The notes beneath the pieces were generated by a model. The model made no database searches and was not told the origin of the DNA. It worked only from the letters and a program-made list of their open reading frames with translations. From Parafilimonas sp. (GTDB taxonomy: Bacteria > Bacteroidota > Bacteroidia > Chitinophagales > Chitinophagaceae): DNA of 6,968 nt. Shown here piece by piece: positions 1 through 6,294 of the stretch. Both the position numbers and the translations under genes were made by a program. The stretch spans positions 1 to 6,968 of the forward strand of contig JAHEZC010000142.1 in assembly GCA_023251275.1 (NCBI GenBank), read 5' to 3'. Positions within the stretch are counted from its first letter, which is position 1. Each line of letters starts with the position of its first letter.

Positions 1-18
1 GTGTAGTTTTTGTAAAAC

Positions 19-582
19 TTAATTAAAAACTGTTTGCAATTCCGGGTGAAGCCTTTCGGCCAGCCACAAAAATTCACGCATAAAAATATCAATGTTCTTT
101 TTAAAATTTTCGTCAATCAGGTTTCCTTCCCCGTCAAATTTTTTTTCTACCTGCGGTGTAATGAGCATATACGGAGAACCAATTCCAAATAAAGCATTCA
201 CCAGCAGTTGCAATTGCTGCGTGGCCCGCATGCCACCCAACAAGCCATGCGATGCGGTAACAAGGCCAAATATTTTCCGGTGTTGCTTGGGAAAATGATC
301 GAATATATTTTTCAATGCCGGTGTGTAGCTTCCATTGTATTCCGGGGTGACAAGGATAAAGGCATTGGCTGAAAACATGCACCGGGCAAGGGGTTTAAAT
401 TCATCCGGGGCTATTTCAACGGAAGTAAATACTTCCTGCAAAAGCGGGAATGGCCATTCACGCACATCAATCAGTCCCACATGATGATGCGTGGATGCGG
501 CCAGCAATTTCTGCAGGTGCAAAGCCACCCGATACGTCGCACTTTCCCTTCTCGGGCTGCCGGATATGATCTCAACGTTCAT
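19..582 (-). CDS. NADPH-dependent FMN reductase family protein (flavodoxin-like fold)
   Basis: This 187-residue protein probably binds FMN and reduces flavin, quinone or azo-type substrates with NAD(P)H in the cytoplasm. The sequence shows the family's N-terminal phosphate-binding loop, GSPRRES at residues 8-14, after a short beta strand. The hallmark TPEYNGSYTPALKN follows at residues 79-92, where the backbone meets the isoalloxazine ring. A second conserved loop, ASHGLLGGMRA, lies near residues 110-120. The length is normal for PF03358 proteins, and there is no signal peptide or membrane segment. It starts at an ATG with no Shine-Dalgarno sequence, as is usual in Bacteroidota. A small AT-rich inverted repeat (positions 5-19) overlaps the stop codon but lacks a clear T-run. 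The gene stands alone, and nothing links it to the carotenoid genes. The family is clear; the physiological substrate cannot be told from sequence. Confidence 0.9.
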   Translation of the reverse strand: MNVEIISGSPRRESATYRVALHLQKLLAASTHHHVGLIDVREWPFPLLQEVFTSVEIAPDEFKPLARCMFSANAFILVTPEYNGSYTPALKNIFDHFPKQHRKIFGLVTASHGLLGGMRATQQLQLLVNALFGIGSPYMLITPQVEKKFDGEGNLIDENFKKNIDIFMREFLWLAERLHPELQTVFN

Positions 583-615
583 GAATAACCGGTTTCATTT
601 ATGCGAAGAATAATT

Positions 616-634
616 AATTTGAAAATTTGAAAAT
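616..634. repeat. Short tandem repeat, period 8 (ATTTGAAA)
   Basis: Two perfect head-to-tail copies of ATTTGAAA occupy positions 617-632, with partial extension on both sides. The repeat is noncoding and lies between the FMN reductase gene and the tRNA. From memory, runs of this type are common between genes in Bacteroidota; any function is unknown. Confidence 0.5.
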
Positions 635-669
635 CTAAAGCAGCGATTCAACAATTTAGCCATTGAACC

Positions 670-691
670 TTTTCACGTTTCACTTTTCACC
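670..691. repeat. Short tandem repeat, period 7 (TTTCAC plus one base)
   Basis: TTTCAC occurs three times at exact 7-base spacing (671-676, 678-683, 685-690), with G and then T as the variable seventh base. On the minus strand this reads as three GTGAAA units starting about five bases past the 3' end of the tRNA. It has no dyad symmetry, so it does not look like a terminator hairpin. Confidence 0.5.
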
Positions 692-695
692 TAAG

Positions 696-767
696 TAGTC
701 CCGCCGCGAATCGAACGCGGATATCAGGTTCCGGAGACCTGCATACTATCCGTTGTACTACGGGACC
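696..767 (-). tRNA. tRNA-Arg, anticodon CCG
   Basis: The minus strand folds into a full 72-nucleotide cloverleaf. The acceptor stem is 7 bp, starts with a G1-U72 wobble and is followed by discriminator A (696). U8 and A9 are present, and the D stem is GTAC/GTAT. The anticodon stem is a perfect 5 bp (CAGGT/ACCTG) around loop CTCCGGA, with anticodon CCG at 734-732. A 4-base variable region and a perfect 5-bp T stem around TTCGATT complete it. Anticodon CCG reads the arginine codon CGG. The 3' CCA is not encoded (the genomic bases are CTT), so it must be added after transcription. The gene appears to be a single unit with no adjacent tRNA. Confidence 0.96.
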
Positions 768-835
768 AAAAAGCAAAAGTAGCATTAATTAAATGAGTGC
801 ATGCGCAGATGTGCCGGATTTACCATTTTGAAGGA

Positions 836-866
836 TTGGATTCACGGGGTTGGGTAGTATTATAAT
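836..866 (+). promoter_or_regulatory. Possible promoter for the exported-protein gene at 923
   Basis: TTGGAT (836-841) and TATAAT (861-866) are separated by 19 bases, in a plausible position for a leader of about 50 bases before the ATG at 923. They resemble a general sigma-factor promoter, but the Bacteroidota TAnnTTTG element is not clearly present. The rest of 768-922 holds nothing else I can identify. Confidence 0.2.
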
Positions 867-922
867 TTAAAGCAAAGTGCCGGCAATAATTATGATTAAA
901 AAAAATAGCATTAATTTGTATT

Positions 923-1501
923 ATGGGCAATATTACCATTCTGTCAATTCTTGGGGCTGCATTGTTTACAACGTTTGGCACGCAGGCACAGGACAGAAAA
1001 ATTGATACGACGGCAAGTTTTGGCAGCGCAGGCTTTCGTGTTCGGTGCAACAATAAAAATGAGAGTGAAAATGATGTGGCAATATTCCCAAAAGGTTTTG
1101 CCAGAGAAGTAACGGATATTTCATTTTCCATAAAGGGACGGCTAAAAAAAATATTGGTTGATGATTTAAACGATGATGGCTACCCGGATTTGGTGTTGTG
1201 TTTTTACAGTGGCTCCAATGGCGAAATAGGGAATATAATATCCGTTTCTTCAAATGGAAAAAGTTCTTTGGCGCCTGTTAGTTTTCCGGATATTTATAGT
1301 GACCGGAAATTAAGTGAAGGCTATAAGGGCTATGATGAATTTACTATTTTGGTAGGTACATTGCTGCAAAGTTTTCCCGTTTATAAACCCGGTGATACCG
1401 ACGCTCCTACCGGCGGCACAAAAGTGGTGCAGTATAAAATTGCAAAAGCTGAAAATGGTTTTGCTTTTAAAGTTTTACGCAGCTATATTAAACAGCAATA
1501 A
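923..1501 (+). CDS. Exported protein with DxNxDGxxD loop, possibly PliI-like lysozyme-inhibitor family
   Basis: The 192-residue protein begins with a typical signal peptide: a hydrophobic stretch at residues 4-18, then TQA-QD with predicted cleavage after residue 22. It should therefore act in the periplasm or outside the cell. There is no lipobox cysteine. Residues 81-89 (DLNDDGYPD) form a DxNxDGxxD loop of the kind that binds calcium in EF-hand, dockerin and FG-GAP proteins, and LVLCFYSGSNG follows. This loop followed by a beta strand and a Ser/Gly-rich turn, with a later PxGGTKVVQYK segment (near 162-172), resembles PliI-type periplasmic inhibitors of i-type lysozyme as I recall them; that link is tentative. 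It is the only plus-strand gene here, convergent with yceI and ended by a hairpin terminator. An alternative is an unclassified VCBS/FG-GAP-like secreted protein. Confidence 0.7.
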   Translation: MGNITILSILGAALFTTFGTQAQDRKIDTTASFGSAGFRVRCNNKNESENDVAIFPKGFAREVTDISFSIKGRLKKILVDDLNDDGYPDLVLCFYSGSNGEIGNIISVSSNGKSSLAPVSFPDIYSDRKLSEGYKGYDEFTILVGTLLQSFPVYKPGDTDAPTGGTKVVQYKIAKAENGFAFKVLRSYIKQQ

Positions 1502-1556
1502 AACTTTTGTATCCGAAGAATCTGGTAACTAATCACCTTTTCCCCAATATTCCTCA

Positions 1557-1600
1557 GCTAAATCCTCGTTTAGCCGGTGGTATCCAGCCACCTTTTTCTT
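1557..1600 (+). terminator. Rho-independent terminator with tandem hairpins
   Basis: Two hairpins lie side by side. The first has a perfect 6-bp stem GCTAAA/TTTAGC (1557-1562 with 1569-1574) around a 6-base loop. The second has a GC-rich stem GGTGGT/GCCACC (1576-1581 with 1587-1592, one T-G pair) around a 5-base loop, followed at once by TTTTTCTTT. The T-run is on the plus strand, so it serves the gene ending at 1501. On the minus strand no T-run follows, so it is not an obvious terminator for yceI. Confidence 0.75.
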
Positions 1601-1660
1601 TATTAATTTTGATTCGAACCGGTGGTCTCAATAATACATTCAGATAAGATAGAATAATCA

Positions 1661-2182
1661 TCACGGATTTGCCTGTACTTTCAATTTTACATTTACATTT
1701 TCGCCCAACACCATACCACCGCCGCCCACACCGAAATCCCTGCGGTTGATAGAAAATTCCCCTTCAAATAAATAACCATTACCCGAAGGCTTTACGGTGT
1801 AATAAATAAATATGGATCTGGTAACTCCTTTGATCGTAAGATTCCCGGTAACAGCATCGGCTGCCACAGATGTACTCACAAAATTTATGGCGGGATATTT
1901 TTTTGCATCAAAGTATGTTTCTTTTTTTAAATCATTGTCCCGCATGTCAATGCCGGTATTGATGGTATTCACGTCCGCGCTAACATTAAAAGATGAATTC
2001 GATATTTTTGCTGCATCCCATTTTATAGTTCCCTTTAGACCTTTCAGTTCTCCCTTCGTGTTGATACCGAAATTTTTAATGGTAAATATAACTGCTTCAT
2101 CACTGTCAGCCGGTTTCAGATTAACAAGGGCAAAAGAAGTAAGCGTTGCAAAAAAGATAAGAGAAAGAAAAATTTTTATCAT
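1661..2182 (-). CDS. YceI-family secreted polyisoprenoid-binding protein
   Basis: YceI-domain proteins (PF04264) are small lipocalin-like beta barrels that bind amphiphiles with long isoprenoid chains, such as quinones, in the periplasm. I chose the ATG at 2182 because it is followed directly by a good signal peptide (MIKIFLSLIFFATLTSFA), giving 173 residues. An ATG 36 bases upstream (2218) would add 12 residues ahead of it. The mature part has the expected order: VIFTIKNFG near the N-terminus, then GLKGTIKWD, the D/K-rich DMRDNDLKKETYFDAKKYP segment, NLTIKGVTR, and a C-terminal FSINRRDFGVGGGGM. The gene lies about 150 bases downstream of crtY on the same strand, so it may be read from the carotenoid operon or from its own promoter. 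A role in holding an isoprenoid or carotenoid is inference from location only. Confidence 0.92.
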   Translation of the reverse strand: MIKIFLSLIFFATLTSFALVNLKPADSDEAVIFTIKNFGINTKGELKGLKGTIKWDAAKISNSSFNVSADVNTINTGIDMRDNDLKKETYFDAKKYPAINFVSTSVAADAVTGNLTIKGVTRSIFIYYTVKPSGNGYLFEGEFSINRRDFGVGGGGMVLGENVNVKLKVQANP

Positions 2183-2334
2183 AATTGTCGGTTTGCCGGT
2201 AATGAAGATCAGCTTCATTTATAAATTAAAGTTCAATGATAAATGATTTTATAAAAACCAAATTTCTGCCAAATGGTATTTTTCGGCGATGAAATGTAAT
2301 TTTTAGGAAATATTTGGGATCATCTGCTCATATT

Positions 2335-3480
2335 TCAACCGTTGAACAGTTCCCTGAAAATTGCGGGCATAAATACAGCAGCAGGAACGGTGCTCATGAT
2401 TTTCAGTTCTTCTGATAATGAAGTTTCATTGTCAAGGAATTTTAATATTTGCTGAGGAGAATTTTTTTTGAATAAAGAAGCGAAAATTTTGCCGCCTCCC
2501 ATTTTGTTCTGCTGCAGTATGCGGAGCAATGTGCTGTCGTACAAATGAAATCTTTTATAAGCAAGTGAATGAATGATATGCGGATCATTCCCATTTACCA
2601 ATTCGTCAATGATCGCCTGTGAATGTTTTTGTATAAACTTAAATGAAAAGCCGCTGCTTGCTTTTGTTTGCCCGCCTGCTGTACCGATATTTACAATCCT
2701 TCCTTCCCCTTTTGAAAATTTATGATGCGTCATAGGAATAACACCAAATTCTTCGCTGAGAATTTTGTATTGATCAATCTTCAGATAATTTCCCAGGTAA
2801 TTTTTTAGTTCTGTTTCATATTCATGTTGCTCCAAAACCTTTTTGCTGAAAACTGTATATTCTATCATAGCCTTATTCTTTGCAACAGGCAATGCATAGA
2901 CAAAAGTTGTTCCGTACTGCTGGCTCATTCTGAAGTCCATGAAAGTGGCTATTCTTTCATCAAAAATATTTTCTGTTGTTTCAATTAACCATCCTTTGAA
3001 ATGCTGCAGCAGTCCTTCTAAAGATTCCAAAGGTTGCAAAATGATACTGTTGAAAATATAATCAGTATAAAATGTTTTTCCCCCTGCCTGTACAAAAGCT
3101 TTATTATTTTCATTGCCTGTCCGTTCAACTTTTGCATGAAGGAAGTGTATATTATCAATTTTATTTGATTCGCGAAACACATGATTGTAAAAATCAATGC
3201 TCCTGATCATTTTATATTTGTACGGTGCCAGATCAAACCGCCCGGAAAAACAGGTTGAATAAAAATCTATCTGATCCCAATGATAGTAAACGACATTTTC
3301 AAACACATCCGGTTGTTGTTCCCAAAAGCACCATGTCTTATCATTTTTACTTTTTACGATTTGGTCAATAACGAGAATCCGTTTATCCTTAAAGAAAGGA
3401 TGAAGCATCATACGATACAGCAAACTCAGCCCCGCACAGCCTGAGCCGGTGAAGATGTAATGGAAATTATTATTGAGCAA
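2335..3480 (-). CDS. crtY: Lycopene beta-cyclase (CrtY type)
   Basis: This FAD/NAD(P)H-dependent enzyme converts psi ends of lycopene or gamma-carotene to beta rings at the membrane. The 381-residue protein has a dinucleotide-binding start, YIFTGSGCAGLSLLYRM (residues 8-24). The lycopene-cyclase signature DKTWCFWE is at 47-54, TFVYALP at 192-198 and IEYTVFS at 206-212, which occupies the place of the acidic FLEET motif in other CrtY enzymes. GVIPMT (246-251) and GTAGGQTKASSGFSF (266-280) follow. I place the start at a TTG, since the first in-frame ATG (residue 24) would remove the FAD-binding loop and no ATG lies upstream before the in-frame stop at 3525-3523. It is the last gene of the operon, 97 bases after crtZ. 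The CruF-type neighbour suggests that only one end of the product is cyclised. Confidence 0.93.
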   Translation of the reverse strand: MLNNNFHYIFTGSGCAGLSLLYRMMLHPFFKDKRILVIDQIVKSKNDKTWCFWEQQPDVFENVVYYHWDQIDFYSTCFSGRFDLAPYKYKMIRSIDFYNHVFRESNKIDNIHFLHAKVERTGNENNKAFVQAGGKTFYTDYIFNSIILQPLESLEGLLQHFKGWLIETTENIFDERIATFMDFRMSQQYGTTFVYALPVAKNKAMIEYTVFSKKVLEQHEYETELKNYLGNYLKIDQYKILSEEFGVIPMTHHKFSKGEGRIVNIGTAGGQTKASSGFSFKFIQKHSQAIIDELVNGNDPHIIHSLAYKRFHLYDSTLLRILQQNKMGGGKIFASLFKKNSPQQILKFLDNETSLSEELKIMSTVPAAVFMPAIFRELFNG

Positions 3481-3577
3481 TGGATAATTGATAAATACAG
3501 ATTGATTTGGAAAAAAAGGGTATTAATTTGAATGGGAAAAGCAATGTGAAAAAGATATGAAGTAAACCGGCTAAAAT

Positions 3578-4069
3578 TTAAACAGCATGATTCATTTTCT
3601 TCTTTATCGCTTCATCACGCCTTGCCTTATCCCAATATTTTTTTGCAACGAACAGCATACCGAAACTTTCTCCTTCAGTTTTGTCTAAATGTTTGTGATG
3701 CATTTTATGCGCCATGCGGATAGCTTTAACATAGCGGTTATTGCTGCGGCTGAAAATTTTGAAACGCTGATGAATGATGATCTCATGTACCAGAAAATAT
3801 GCAGCGCCATAGAGGGCAATACCAGCGCCAATACTTACCACCCACCATGCTTCATTCATACTTCCGAGCATGATGCAAAGCCATGATGGTATGGCAAAAA
3901 TGAAAAAGAAAGTATCATTTTTTTCAAAAAAACCAGGAGTTCTTTTATGGTGATCTTCATGCAGGTACCACAGGAAACCATGCATTACAAATTTATGTGT
4001 GAGCCATGTAACGGCCTCCATACAACCGAAGGTGCTGATTGCTATTAAAAAATAAAATATCCAGTTCAT
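3578..4069 (-). CDS. crtZ: Beta-carotene 3-hydroxylase (CrtZ, fatty acid hydroxylase superfamily)
   Basis: CrtZ is a membrane di-iron oxygenase that adds the 3-hydroxyl to beta-ionone rings. The 163-residue protein carries all four histidine boxes: H25-H30 (HKFVMH), H37-H41 (HEDHH), H95-H100 (HEIIIH) and H121-H125 (HKMHH). Hydrophobic segments lie at about residues 3-22, 53-69, 75-94 and in the linking loops, consistent with four membrane passes and cytoplasmic iron ligands. The length is normal for bacterial CrtZ. Its ATG overlaps the stop codon of the upstream CruF-type gene in an ATGA arrangement (4069-4066), so the two are probably translationally coupled. In this operon it would hydroxylate the single beta ring made by CrtY. 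No key residue is missing. Confidence 0.95.
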   Translation of the reverse strand: MNWIFYFLIAISTFGCMEAVTWLTHKFVMHGFLWYLHEDHHKRTPGFFEKNDTFFFIFAIPSWLCIMLGSMNEAWWVVSIGAGIALYGAAYFLVHEIIIHQRFKIFSRSNNRYVKAIRMAHKMHHKHLDKTEGESFGMLFVAKKYWDKARRDEAIKKKMNHAV

Positions 4070-4746
4070 AAAATTATTCTTAATGCGAGAAAGAATAATA
4101 GTTGTATAATAAACAAATGTACGGCGAATTGGTTCTCTTTATTGAATTTAAGAAAGTGAAAAACAGTTAATAAAGCGGCACTGATGAAAAACCAGCATGT
4201 ATAATTATAAAAAGGTATTTTCCCATTCCACTGCCAGTACCCGAGCTTTGCAGCGACAGGTTCCATCACCCAATCAAAGAAAGTGGCGAGCAACGCTGCA
4301 TCAACTACAAAAGAAAATATTTGCATAAATCCGGTTACGTGCATATCTGCTCCTAATTTCTTCAGTATCCAGTTATCAATTTTATACATAATCACACCGG
4401 CACAAAAAACAATCACAAACCAATTGATCCCAATGAGTAAAGGAACATTTTTGTATTTTATTCCAAGTGTATCACCATAGTGGTATTCACCGAACAAGCG
4501 GGAAGTATTAACGCCTAAAATTTCTGTTCCCATTCCCGTCGCAAAGGCCAGCAGTAAAAAAACGAAAAAAGAAATTTTTTTTTTAGGTTGTGTCCATAGC
4601 AGGAGTAAAGCCATCAATAAGAGATTCACCGGTGTATTGGCGATGAACCAGTTTTTATAGGGTGTAAATAAAATACCGATAATGCCACAGGTGTGAAAAA
4701 GCAGGGCAATGAAGAGGGCGATGTTATTTTTTAAATCTTTTGACAA
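4066..4746 (-). CDS. cruF: CruF-type carotenoid 1',2'-hydratase (PF04240 carotenoid biosynthesis membrane protein)
   Basis: This 226-residue polytopic membrane protein has about six or seven hydrophobic segments. The PF04240 signatures are present: GTEILGVNTSRLFGEYHYG at residues 73-91, and a DWVMEPVAAKLGYWQW block at 158-173 followed by PFYNYTCWF (178-186). Characterised CruF proteins (Deinococcus, cyanobacteria) add water to the psi end of gamma-carotene-type molecules, giving a tertiary 1'-OH; bacterioruberin hydratases are related. That activity fits the neighbouring desaturase, CrtZ and CrtY. The start is a TTG at 4746, placed directly after an in-frame TAA. The next in-frame ATG is at residue 45, past the first membrane segment, so the TTG is needed. 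The gene lies only 15 bases after the desaturase stop and in the same frame, and it overlaps crtZ by ATGA. The family is sure; the exact substrate is inferred. Confidence 0.85.
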   Translation of the reverse strand: MSKDLKNNIALFIALLFHTCGIIGILFTPYKNWFIANTPVNLLLMALLLLWTQPKKKISFFVFLLLAFATGMGTEILGVNTSRLFGEYHYGDTLGIKYKNVPLLIGINWFVIVFCAGVIMYKIDNWILKKLGADMHVTGFMQIFSFVVDAALLATFFDWVMEPVAAKLGYWQWNGKIPFYNYTCWFFISAALLTVFHFLKFNKENQFAVHLFIIQLLFFLALRIIL

Positions 4747-4761
4747 TTAAACGATTGCTGA

Positions 4762-5835
4762 TTATTGCATTGCAGAAAAGTTAATTTTTATTTTTTTATC
4801 CGCTTCAATTAATTTGCATGCAATCTTTGCGCTCTTTAAACACAGTGGAATACCTCCACCGGGATGCACGCTGCCGCCTGCAAAATAAAGCCCTTTAATT
4901 GTTTTGCTGAAATTAGGATGACGCAGAAAAGCCGCCATCACAGAGTTTGAACTGTTACCATATATTGAACCCATAAAAGAAGATGTGCCAGCTTCAATCA
5001 AAAGAGGGTCAAGTGTTTCTTCTGCTTCAATCAATGGTTCTACGTCTGCCTGTAATAAACGGTTAAGTTTCGAAATTATGCTTGCCCTGCATTGTTGTTT
5101 TATCACATTCCAATCCTGCCCTGCATCAGCCGGTGCATTCACCATTACAAACCAGTTTTCTTTTCCTGCCGGCGCCTGTGTGCCCGGTTCCATTTTGCCG
5201 GTGATGTTGATATAAACCGTAGGATCATTATACACCTTTTTAAATTTGAATAAATGATGAAACTCTGACTGATAATTTTTACTGAAAAAAATATTATGCA
5301 GATGCAATTGCGGGAATTCTTTGTTGATTCCCCAATAAAAAACCAGTGCACTGCTGCTGCGTTCATGTTTTAAAATTTTTTGAGCTGAATTTTCATCACC
5401 CAGTAAATTTTTATAGGTAAAATAAATATCAATATTACTTACTACTGTATCTGCATCATGATTTTCATCCCCAGATTCAACACCCTGTACAATTCCTTCA
5501 TGATGGATAATACGCTTTACCGGAGTGTTAAAATAAAACTGTACACCTTTCTTTAAAGCAAGCTTGTACAAAGCATTTACGATACTGATCATTCCACCCT
5601 TTGGATAAAAAACCCCTTCATTATATTCAAGATGGGGAATTACTGTAAGCATTCCCGGAGCTTTATAGGGGTTGCTGCCATTATAAGTTGCATAGCGGTT
5701 AAACAATTGTACTGTATGTGCTTTGACAAAGCTATGAGTATTGATGCTGTTCATACTTTTGAATAAATAACGCCATTTTACTGAAGCCAGGCCTCTTATA
5801 ACCTGCCATTGAAGCCATGTCTTTCTTTTGTGCAA
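4762..5835 (-). CDS. C-terminal fragment of the interrupted carotenoid desaturase (substrate domain and C-terminal FAD motif)
   Basis: The fragment begins with a TTG codon immediately after the internal TAA and runs 357 residues to the natural stop, without further stops or frameshifts. It includes LFNRYATYNGSNPYKAPG, YPKGGM, ALVFYWGINKEF, NWFVMVNAPADAGQDWN and the C-terminal signature GGSVHPGGGIPL, all intact. Initiation at this TTG could produce the fragment by reinitiation, and the first in-frame ATG (residue 28) is another option. Without the N-terminal GxGxxG loop it could work only by pairing with the first fragment, which is not known for this family. Confidence 0.65.
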   Translation of the reverse strand: MHKRKTWLQWQVIRGLASVKWRYLFKSMNSINTHSFVKAHTVQLFNRYATYNGSNPYKAPGMLTVIPHLEYNEGVFYPKGGMISIVNALYKLALKKGVQFYFNTPVKRIIHHEGIVQGVESGDENHDADTVVSNIDIYFTYKNLLGDENSAQKILKHERSSSALVFYWGINKEFPQLHLHNIFFSKNYQSEFHHLFKFKKVYNDPTVYINITGKMEPGTQAPAGKENWFVMVNAPADAGQDWNVIKQQCRASIISKLNRLLQADVEPLIEAEETLDPLLIEAGTSSFMGSIYGNSSNSVMAAFLRHPNFSKTIKGLYFAGGSVHPGGGIPLCLKSAKIACKLIEADKKIKINFSAMQ

Positions 5836-6273
5836 TTAATGGTTTAGAAAGATATCACCAATGTTGTGATACAATCTTGATGAACGCTGCAGGTATAACA
5901 AAACTTTGCTGCTGTCTTCACCAATTTTTTCCCGCAGTTCTTTTGCAAACTGTTGAGTGTCGCTGTATGCATTCAGAATTATTCCGTCTTCATAAAAGTA
6001 CCTGCATGTAACAGGGACATTTTGATAATTAAAAAAATTATCAATAGACTCATTTGCAAGAACAAAAAGCTCCTGCAGATTTTCGGGCTGTGTGAACAGG
6101 CTTGGCCCGACATCGAATGAATAGCCATTCAGAAAGAAGTGATTGATTTTGCCGCCGGGATAATTATTTTTTTCGAAAACAGTTACTTCAAATCCTTGTA
6201 CAGCAAGCCTTATAGCGCTTGCAAGCCCTGCAATACCTGCGCCTATGATGATTACCTTTGAAGGATGTTTCAT
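5836..6273 (-). CDS. N-terminal fragment of the interrupted carotenoid desaturase (FAD-binding part)
   Basis: This 145-residue fragment holds the Rossmann start KVIIIGAGIAGLASA (GxGxxG at residues 11-16), the FEKNNYPGGK segment (33-42) that binds the FAD adenosine and pyrophosphate, and the GPSLFT loop. It ends at FLNH just before the TAA. It lacks the substrate domain and the C-terminal FAD-binding segment, so it should not be active alone. If translation starts at the TTG at 6288 it gains five residues. Codon use and protein conservation look normal up to the stop, which suggests little decay. Confidence 0.7.
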   Translation of the reverse strand: MKHPSKVIIIGAGIAGLASAIRLAVQGFEVTVFEKNNYPGGKINHFFLNGYSFDVGPSLFTQPENLQELFVLANESIDNFFNYQNVPVTCRYFYEDGIILNAYSDTQQFAKELREKIGEDSSKVLLYLQRSSRLYHNIGDIFLNH

Positions 6274-6294
6274 GCATGAAAATTTCAAGGCATG

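Larger units (their letters stand above)
4762..6273 (-). pseudogene. crtD: Carotenoid desaturase, CrtD-like (1-hydroxycarotenoid 3,4-desaturase), interrupted by one in-frame stop
   Basis: Read as one frame, this gene gives 502 residues plus one internal stop, the normal length for CrtI/CrtD FAD-dependent desaturases. The stop is a TAA at codon 146 (5838-5836); there is no frameshift. Before it come the FAD loop and PGGK motif, after it the long substrate domain and the C-terminal family signature FAGGSVHPGGGIP (residues 464-476). I favour CrtD over phytoene desaturase. Segments such as GPSLFTQPE, FNRYATYNGSNPYKAPG, ALVFYWGI and LHLHNIFFS resemble Bacteroidota CrtD, while CrtI of this phylum, as I recall it, has a WYWMPDVFE-type segment that is absent here. 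The CruF-type neighbour also supports CrtD, whose known substrates are 1-hydroxylated carotenoids. The ATG at 6273 is preferred to a TTG at 6288. The gene sits 21 bases after idi. It may be a true pseudogene, a sequencing error or a readthrough gene. Confidence 0.8.

Noticed and set aside
5..19. Inverted repeat AGTTTT/AAAACT at the end of the FMN reductase gene
   Set aside because: It is AT-only apart from one pair, has a 3-base loop, overlaps the stop codon and has no following T-run, so it is weak evidence for a terminator.
1609..1626. Minus-strand GGTTCGAATC resembling a tRNA T-loop, a possible tRNA remnant or attachment site
   Set aside because: Flanking bases do not form a T stem or acceptor stem, and it does not match the tRNA-Arg gene in this window.
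4066..4746. CrtYc/CrtYd-type lycopene cyclase as the identity of the membrane protein
   Set aside because: The conserved blocks match PF04240 (CruF/hydratase), and a full CrtY is already encoded downstream.
134..5366. Several short open frames antisense to the recognised genes
   Set aside because: They lie wholly or largely inside well-supported genes, show no recognisable domains, and are expected by chance.
5836..5838. Recoding as selenocysteine or pyrrolysine, or a changed genetic code
   Set aside because: Those use TGA and TAG, not TAA, and TAA serves as the normal stop of idi, crtZ and the desaturase itself.
5820..5850. Frameshift, intein or insertion as the cause of the split desaturase
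   Set aside because: The two halves share the same frame and are separated by exactly one codon with no extra sequence, so only a nonsense codon explains the break.
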